From an uncultured Coriobacteriaceae bacterium (GTDB taxonomy: Bacteria > Actinomycetota > Coriobacteriia > Coriobacteriales > Eggerthellaceae), in NCBI GenBank assembly GCA_946623915.1, contig CAMORQ010000045.1, positions 1 through 10,329 of the forward strand: 10,329 nucleotides of DNA, given 5' to 3'. Shown here in pieces: positions 6,413-10,329 of this stretch. The stretch's first letter is position 1. Every line of letters begins with the position of its first letter. Both the position numbers and the translations under genes were made by a program. The notes beneath the pieces are model-generated. The model was not told the DNA's origin. It made no database searches and worked only from the letters and a program-made list of their open reading frames with translations.

Positions 6413-7186
6413 TTATACCTTAGCGCCCATGCCGTACTTCTTCTTCACGCGCGCGATCATTTCCAAAAGCGGATTGCTTACCAAATAGAGCGTAAGGAAT
6501 GTGGCCACACCCTGCGAAACGTTTATCGGCAATCCGGACAGGTACACGGCCGCAGCACTTCCCAGGTTGACTTCGGAGGCCATCGTGAACAGCGTGCTTG
6601 TGTCGAGTATCGGCCCGGCCACCAGCACCATGAACACGAAGGCGCCACACCCGAGCACAATGCGCGTTGATTTGCTTAGCCGGCTCCGAGGAATGAAATC
6701 GTGGTCGGCGAGCATGCCGGCGGTGAAACCTATGAGCCCATACGCGAACATCTGCCACGGCGTCCATGGACCCTGCCCGAAGATGATGTTGCTTGCGAAC
6801 ATGGACAACGCGCCGACCAGAAAGCCCGATTGCGGGCCGAGCGCAATGCCCGAAATGGCAACGACGCCGGCAATCGGCTTGAAATTGGGAAGCCAGAAAA
6901 ACGCAGCGCGCGACGCCACGGCGAGCGCTGCCATGACGGAGAGCATGACCAGCTCGCGCGCACCGGGTTTGCGGCTTTCGAACGACACGAAAAAGGGAAC
7001 CATCGTGTAGATGATGATGAGAACACTGGGGACGTAATAGCTGACCGACCCAAGAGCGTTGCTGACCCAGAGCGTAATCGGCGTTAGCAGCAGCACCACC
7101 GCCACCGACACGGCAGTGCGCGCACGCGGGGAAAGGCTCGCGAGCTTGCCCTGCCCGTCCGGTGCAGCTATTTGTTCCGCAGACAT
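6413..7186 (-). CDS. ECF transporter S component (substrate-binding membrane subunit)
   Basis: A 257-residue polytopic membrane protein that should bind the substrate and be toppled by the EcfT/ATPase module. About eight hydrophobic segments are visible: two N-terminal (about 24-44, 50-68), then a six-helix core with an Ala-rich helix (MAALAVASRAAF, 85-96) of the kind that packs on EcfT, then FKPIAGVVAISGIALGPQSGFLVGAL-type segments (102-128; no long quote intended as a motif), GQGPWTPWQMFAYG (137-150), and helices near 178-193, 209-219 and 225-240. The Pro/Trp/Gly-rich GQGPWTPW loop recurs in S components of the CblT/CbrT-like group, predicted for cobalamin or its precursors, but I cannot fix the subfamily by eye. 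The ATG at 7184-7186 lies inside the ATPase gene (19-nt overlap), pointing to coupled translation. The family call is strong; the substrate is uncertain. Confidence 0.88.
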   Translation of the reverse strand: MSAEQIAAPDGQGKLASLSPRARTAVSVAVVLLLTPITLWVSNALGSVSYYVPSVLIIIYTMVPFFVSFESRKPGARELVMLSVMAALAVASRAAFFWLPNFKPIAGVVAISGIALGPQSGFLVGALSMFASNIIFGQGPWTPWQMFAYGLIGFTAGMLADHDFIPRSRLSKSTRIVLGCGAFVFMVLVAGPILDTSTLFTMASEVNLGSAAAVYLSGLPINVSQGVATFLTLYLVSNPLLEMIARVKKKYGMGAKV

Positions 7187-8985
7187 AGCTCTACCACATC
7201 CTCTTCGGTCACGGCGTTGTCGAACACGTGGCGGCTCATACGGTTCGCCGCCGTTGTGTAAAAGCTAGCCTGGCTGAAGAAACCTTGCGGGGTATCCGTT
7301 GCCGCCACGGATCCATCGAAGAACATCGCAACGCTGTCGGCGTAGTGCGCGCAGAATTCCACGTCGTGAGACACGAGGACGATCGTGCGGCCTTCTGCCT
7401 TCAAAGCTTCGAAAACGCCAGCCAGCTTGCGCTTGAAGAAATTGTCGATGCCTTTCGTGGGCTCGTCGAGCAGCAAGATTCGCGGTTCGCACATGAGCAC
7501 TTTGGCGAGCGCTGCACGCTGCTGCTCCCCGCCAGACAAATCGAGCGGATGCGAATCCATGAGGTGGGCTATATCGCATGTTTCAGCCACGTCGGCAATA
7601 CGCGCCTGCCCTTCGTCGGCAGGAACATCCGCGGGAAGCATTTCTTCAAGATCCTCGCGCACGCTTGGCTTCGCAAACAGGTTGGCCGGATCTTGCGGAA
7701 GCATGGCGACGGCGCCGGAGAACAGCTCGGATTCCTTCCAGTCTTTCAGATTCCGCCCGAGCACTTCCACCGTGCCGCGGTATGGTTTGATGGAGGCGCA
7801 GAGCACTTTCAGCAGCGTCGATTTTCCCGTGCCGTTGCCCCCCACGATGGCGAACGTCGTACCCTGGTCGACGGAGAGGGACGTGTCCTTAAGCACGTCC
7901 GGCAAATCCCGCTCGTAGCGCAACCAGACGTCGGAGACGCGGATCGCCAGAGGGCTATCGGCACCCTGCCCGCGAGCTCGTTTGCCCGCGCGCTTCGAAA
8001 TCGCACGGGGTTCCTGCGCGATCGCGTCTGAAGGCGTTGCATCGGGGTGCGGGCTATCGCTTGGGCGAATACCGCCTTCGGCGGCAGGCGAACCCGGCGA
8101 AAGCGAACCGTCGTCGATGGCCCGCACGGTTGGGGCCTCCTCCGCAAAAAGACCCGAAAGCCACCTGCGGCCTTCGCGCACGGTAAGCGGCGCATCGGCT
8201 GCGACAACGTCTGACGCATCGTTGACGCCGTAGAAGATACGCAACGGCGCGGGAAGCGCAAACGTCATGTCGTGCTGCTGGGCGTAGAGCTGACCGCCTA
8301 CCTCGCGGGGAGTTCCCTGGGCGATTATCTCGCCTTTATCCAACACGACCACGCGGTCCACCGACGCGAACACGTCTTCGAGGCGGTGTTCGGTCACGAT
8401 AACCGTCGTCCCCAATTCGATGTTGATCTTGCGCACCGTGTTCAGAAAATCCGACGCGGCTATGGGATCGAGCTGCGATGTGGGCTCGTCGAGTATGAGC
8501 ACGTCGGGGCGCATAGCCATGATCGATGCAAGGGAGAGCAGCTGTTTCTGCCCGCCCGATAAATCGCGCACGTCTTTGTCAAACCAATGCTGGATGCCGA
8601 AGTAACTGGCCATTTCCGCCACACGCAGGCGCATGGTGCGCTGGTCCACTCCCAGACTTTCGAGGCCGAACGCAAGCTCGTGCCACACCTTGTCGGTGAC
8701 CACCTGTGCGTCGGGATTCTGCATGACAAATCCGATTTTCTCGCTCTGCGTGCGCTGGTCCACTTCTTCGAGAGGGACACCGTCGAACAGAATCTTGCCG
8801 CTGATGGTTCCATAGGGTGCAAGCACGCTCTTCAGGTGCCGCAGCAGCGTCGTCTTACCGCAGCCGCTTTTGCCGCACAGCACGACGTAGTGCCCGCGTT
8901 GCACATCCAGAGACACGTCCTTCAGCGACGGAGTCTCGCAATCCGGGTAGGAAAACGTCAGACTTTCGAGAGAGAAATGCGCCAT
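7168..8985 (-). CDS. ECF transporter double ATPase (fused EcfA-EcfA)
   Basis: A 605-residue protein joining two ABC ATPase domains, which hydrolyse ATP on the cytoplasmic face to drive the EcfT/S complex. Domain 1 (about 1-230): Walker A GKSGCGKTT (38-46), Q-loop Gln89, signature LSGGQKQ (142-148), Walker B LILDEP (163-168), switch His200. Domain 2 (about 345-570): Walker A GGNGTGKST (382-390), Q-loop Gln431, signature LSGGEQQR (483-490), Walker B LLLDEP (504-509), switch His540. Both sites look catalytically complete. A hydrophilic linker of about 110 residues (232-345) joins them. I chose ATG at 8983-8985 because GGAG lies 8 nt upstream and the ABC fold begins there; an in-frame ATG at 9042 would add 19 residues without a ribosome site. 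It overlaps the T gene by 28 nt and the S gene by 19 nt. YkoD-type fused pairs are known in ECF systems. Confidence 0.95.
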   Translation of the reverse strand: MAHFSLESLTFSYPDCETPSLKDVSLDVQRGHYVVLCGKSGCGKTTLLRHLKSVLAPYGTISGKILFDGVPLEEVDQRTQSEKIGFVMQNPDAQVVTDKVWHELAFGLESLGVDQRTMRLRVAEMASYFGIQHWFDKDVRDLSGGQKQLLSLASIMAMRPDVLILDEPTSQLDPIAASDFLNTVRKINIELGTTVIVTEHRLEDVFASVDRVVVLDKGEIIAQGTPREVGGQLYAQQHDMTFALPAPLRIFYGVNDASDVVAADAPLTVREGRRWLSGLFAEEAPTVRAIDDGSLSPGSPAAEGGIRPSDSPHPDATPSDAIAQEPRAISKRAGKRARGQGADSPLAIRVSDVWLRYERDLPDVLKDTSLSVDQGTTFAIVGGNGTGKSTLLKVLCASIKPYRGTVEVLGRNLKDWKESELFSGAVAMLPQDPANLFAKPSVREDLEEMLPADVPADEGQARIADVAETCDIAHLMDSHPLDLSGGEQQRAALAKVLMCEPRILLLDEPTKGIDNFFKRKLAGVFEALKAEGRTIVLVSHDVEFCAHYADSVAMFFDGSVAATDTPQGFFSQASFYTTAANRMSRHVFDNAVTEEDVVELCLRNK

Positions 8986-9845
8986 TGTGCGATCTCCGCG
9001 AGATTGATAACGGTCGGCAAGGCCAGAAACGCTGCGTAGCATATCACACCCAACCAGGCATGCGATGCGATGGGCGGGATGTCGATGGTCGGAAAGAATT
9101 CAACGTAGGCCGAACCCACCGTAAGGCCCACGACAGAACCTGCGAACAGCACCGCCATGACCGCAGCGACAACCACATCCCGTGTGGTGAAACGATAGAG
9201 TGAATAGTACGTTCGCCCCGGCAGCCCGTATCCGCGGCTGCGCATGGAATCCGCCGTGACAACCGCACCCTCGAGAGCCCAAGCGGTGAGCATCGACAAA
9301 AGCGACGTGCCGTTTCGTACCTTCTGCAACCACGTGTCGGCGCCCACCGACTTTCCGATGCAGGCACGAGCGGTGGCAAACTGCGACGTCTTGCGCTGGT
9401 AGCTGGGGACCAGGCGCAACACCATGGTCAAGACCAAGGCAGCAGAAGGAGCGATTTTGCGGAAGAGGTAGGAAATCTTGTCGCTGGTGAGCACGGCGTT
9501 GAAACAACCGAACCACAAAAACATGGCGACCACCATCGCAGCCGTCACGAAACCATAGCACAGCGACTCAAGCGTGTAGACACGGCCTCCCAAGTATGTG
9601 AACAGCACGGTTGCGCCCATGGGATTGAAGATGGGATTCAGCAGTGCAACAGCGAAAAAGAGGGGTATGGCCCACGACATGGCTTTCAACGCCCGCGGCC
9701 CTTTCGTCGTAGCATAACAGGTTATAGCGCACACCACCGAAATGCCGAGATAGACAGGATGACGCACCACCATCGACAGCACAATCGCAAGCACAAACAT
9801 CCAAAAGCACACGGCAGGATGATATGTTTCGAAGGCAGAACGCAT
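8958..9845 (-). CDS. ECF transporter T component (EcfT/CbiQ family)
   Basis: The 295-residue transmembrane coupling subunit that links the ATPases to the S component. Seen: hydrophobic segments near 12-26, 31-46, 57-69, 93-114, 132-146, a long amphipathic cytoplasmic stretch (about 146-210), and segments near 224-245 and 262-281. The cytoplasmic stretch holds the two coupling motifs: ATARACIGK (Arg160) and SMRSRGYGLPGR (Arg-Gly at 204-205), matching the Ala-Arg-Gly-type signatures that insert into the ATPase grooves. It is the first gene of the operon. ATG at 9843-9845 has no Shine-Dalgarno sequence; a TAGAAT box ends 7 nt before it, suggesting a leaderless mRNA. No in-frame upstream start with a ribosome site was found. 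The stop lies 28 nt inside the ATPase gene. Confidence 0.92.
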   Translation of the reverse strand: MRSAFETYHPAVCFWMFVLAIVLSMVVRHPVYLGISVVCAITCYATTKGPRALKAMSWAIPLFFAVALLNPIFNPMGATVLFTYLGGRVYTLESLCYGFVTAAMVVAMFLWFGCFNAVLTSDKISYLFRKIAPSAALVLTMVLRLVPSYQRKTSQFATARACIGKSVGADTWLQKVRNGTSLLSMLTAWALEGAVVTADSMRSRGYGLPGRTYYSLYRFTTRDVVVAAVMAVLFAGSVVGLTVGSAYVEFFPTIDIPPIASHAWLGVICYAAFLALPTVINLAEIAQWRISLSKV

Positions 9846-9864
9846 AGAACGTATTCTAACGTAT
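9846..9864. promoter_or_regulatory. Inverted and direct repeats over the ecfT promoter
   Basis: AGAA-N4-TTCT (9846-9857) is a perfect 4-bp-arm palindrome that touches the ecfT start codon and covers most of the -10 box. ACGTAT also occurs twice (9849-9854, 9859-9864), exactly 10 bp apart, one helical turn. This could be a protein-binding site that blocks transcription or start recognition. The elements are short. Confidence 0.3.
9853..9858 (-). promoter_or_regulatory. Putative -10 box (TAGAAT) of the ECF operon, leaderless start
   Basis: On the - strand TAGAAT is followed by 7 nt and then the ecfT ATG, so transcription would begin at or next to the start codon. This spacing is the hallmark of leaderless genes in actinobacteria. 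No good -35 hexamer is seen 16-18 nt upstream. The absence of a ribosome site before ecfT supports the reading. Confidence 0.5.
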
Positions 9865-9886
9865 AACCGGTGCAGAACCTGCGTCT

Positions 9887-9915
9887 GCTACGGCATGCGC
9901 TGACGATGCCGTAGC
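9887..9915. promoter_or_regulatory. Perfect 10-bp inverted repeat upstream of the ECF operon
   Basis: Arms gctacggcat (9887-9896) and atgccgtagc (9906-9915) flank a 9-nt centre. No T tract follows on either strand, so it is not a standard terminator. Relative to the predicted ecfT start it lies at about -42 to -70, just upstream of where a -35 element would be, so it may be an operator. It could also be a second 3' hairpin stabilising the upstream gene's mRNA. Confidence 0.5.
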
Positions 9916-9933
9916 ACCCTCGAAAAGCAACCG

Positions 9934-9967
9934 AAAGGGCGCCGGCTTCATTTGAACCGGCGCCCTT
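9934..9967 (-). terminator. Intrinsic terminator of the right-edge surface-protein gene
   Basis: A perfect 11-bp GC-rich stem (aagggcgccgg at 9935-9945, ccggcgccctt at 9957-9967) has an inner TTCA/TGAA that can pair further. It lies 35 nt after the stop of the right-edge gene. On the - strand the stem ends in CCCTTT followed by CGGTTGCTTTTC, a modest T-rich tail. It insulates the surface-protein gene from the ECF operon. Confidence 0.75.
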
Positions 9968-10001
9968 CGCCAATATAAGAGATTGTCCTTGCGCGCAGCG
10001 A

Positions 10002-10329
10002 CTACGACACGTTGTCGTCACGCGTGCGACGACGCGCGAACAGCGCCCCAGCGCCACCGACCAGGGCAAGCGCGATAAGGGAAAGCGCTGCGTTGCCGCC
10101 TATGGCATCGCCGGTCTTCACCGACGTGGTCGCACGCACCAGCTCCGATACAGATGCAGGCTGCGGTGCCGCAGGTTGCGCGTACGTCGTTGCGGCAGGC
10201 TGGGACTGCGCAGACGGCTTGTCCGGCACAGCCGTTACCGCCGATTTGGCGGGAGTGTCCGGCTTGACAGGCGTAACTTCCTGCTCTTCTGCAGCTGGCG
10301 TGTTAACCACAGCAGGAGCGCTGTCCAGC
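10002..10329 (-). CDS. C-terminal end of a cell-wall-anchored surface protein (sortase-type signal)
   Basis: Only the last 108 codons are in the window; the gene stays open through the right edge. Visible is a Pro/Ala/Lys/Gln-rich stalk (for example PVKPDTPAKSAVTAVPDKP) followed by a classical wall-sorting layout: SVKTGD, a hydrophobic helix (AALSLIALALVGGAGALFA) and a basic tail RRRTRDDNVS. The motif reads VKTG in place of LPxTG, with the conserved Thr-Gly and following acidic residue kept, as in many KTGD-type signals of high-G+C gut anaerobes. A sortase would cleave after Thr and link the protein to peptidoglycan. The N-terminal functional domains lie outside, so the role is unknown. A strong hairpin follows the stop, so it is probably transcribed apart from the ECF operon, though the adjacency may be functional. 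Confidence 0.8.
   Translation of the reverse strand, partial: LDSAPAVVNTPAAEEQEVTPVKPDTPAKSAVTAVPDKPSAQSQPAATTYAQPAAPQPASVSELVRATTSVKTGDAIGGNAALSLIALALVGGAGALFARRRTRDDNVS

Noticed and set aside
6412..6417. TATAAT on the - strand just before the DUF4430 gene.
   Set aside because: It overlaps the S-component stop codon, lies 6 nt before the ATG, and has no clear -35 partner. The tight packing favours one operon. A leaderless internal start cannot be fully excluded.
9846..10001. A possible cobalamin riboswitch before the ECF operon.
   Set aside because: The interval is too short once the terminator is taken out, and no conserved B12-box-like sequence is seen.
1..10329. CRISPR arrays, insertion sequences, tRNA/rRNA genes, phage genes.
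   Set aside because: No regularly spaced direct repeats, transposase or integrase motifs, or RNA-gene signatures were found by eye on either strand.

Overview
The window looks like chromosomal DNA of an anaerobic, moderately high-G+C Gram-positive bacterium, most plausibly a gut Coriobacteriia/Eggerthellaceae-type actinobacterium. This placement is inferred from gene content and style: the IMP dehydrogenase variant, an MBG-repeat surface protein, an ECF transporter and a sortase-type anchor. No marker gene here settles the species. Nine protein genes are supported, two of them cut by the window edges. Only the M18 aminopeptidase gene is on the + strand.

Left part (1-4030, - strand). The window opens inside guaB (IMP dehydrogenase), whose first 379 codons are visible. 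A 10-bp hairpin and a TATAAT box separate it from an upstream two-gene unit. That unit is a 762-residue surface protein with four MBG-type repeats and a C-terminal membrane anchor, followed closely by a 163-residue two-helix membrane protein that starts with GTG and is probably translationally coupled.

Middle (4031-5922). A 355-bp divergent intergenic region holds a perfect short inverted repeat and a minimal leader-peptide-like ORF behind a very strong Shine-Dalgarno sequence. The M18-family metallo-aminopeptidase gene runs rightward from it and converges with the ECF operon over a gap of about 110 bp.

Right part (5923-9845, - strand). A compact operon in the order T, fused A-A, S, DUF4430 encodes a complete energy-coupling factor (ECF) importer plus a membrane-anchored protein with a DUF4430 (transcobalamin C-terminal-like) domain. 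The first two junctions overlap and the last gap is 7 bp. EcfT and the double ATPase would power the S component, and the extracytoplasmic DUF4430 domain would capture or present substrate. A corrinoid is the best guess from the DUF4430 domain, but it is not proven. The operon seems to start with a leaderless mRNA: a TAGAAT box lies 7 nt before the ATG and there is no Shine-Dalgarno sequence. The leader has no room for a cobalamin riboswitch.

Right edge (10002-10329, - strand). This is the C-terminal end of a cell-wall-anchored surface protein with a Pro/Ala-rich stalk and a VKTG-type sorting signal. A strong intrinsic terminator follows it, then a second perfect 10-bp inverted repeat upstream of the ECF operon.

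Most of the window is ordinary housekeeping and surface genes. The parts most worth a second look are the ECF/DUF4430 system and its unusual start region.
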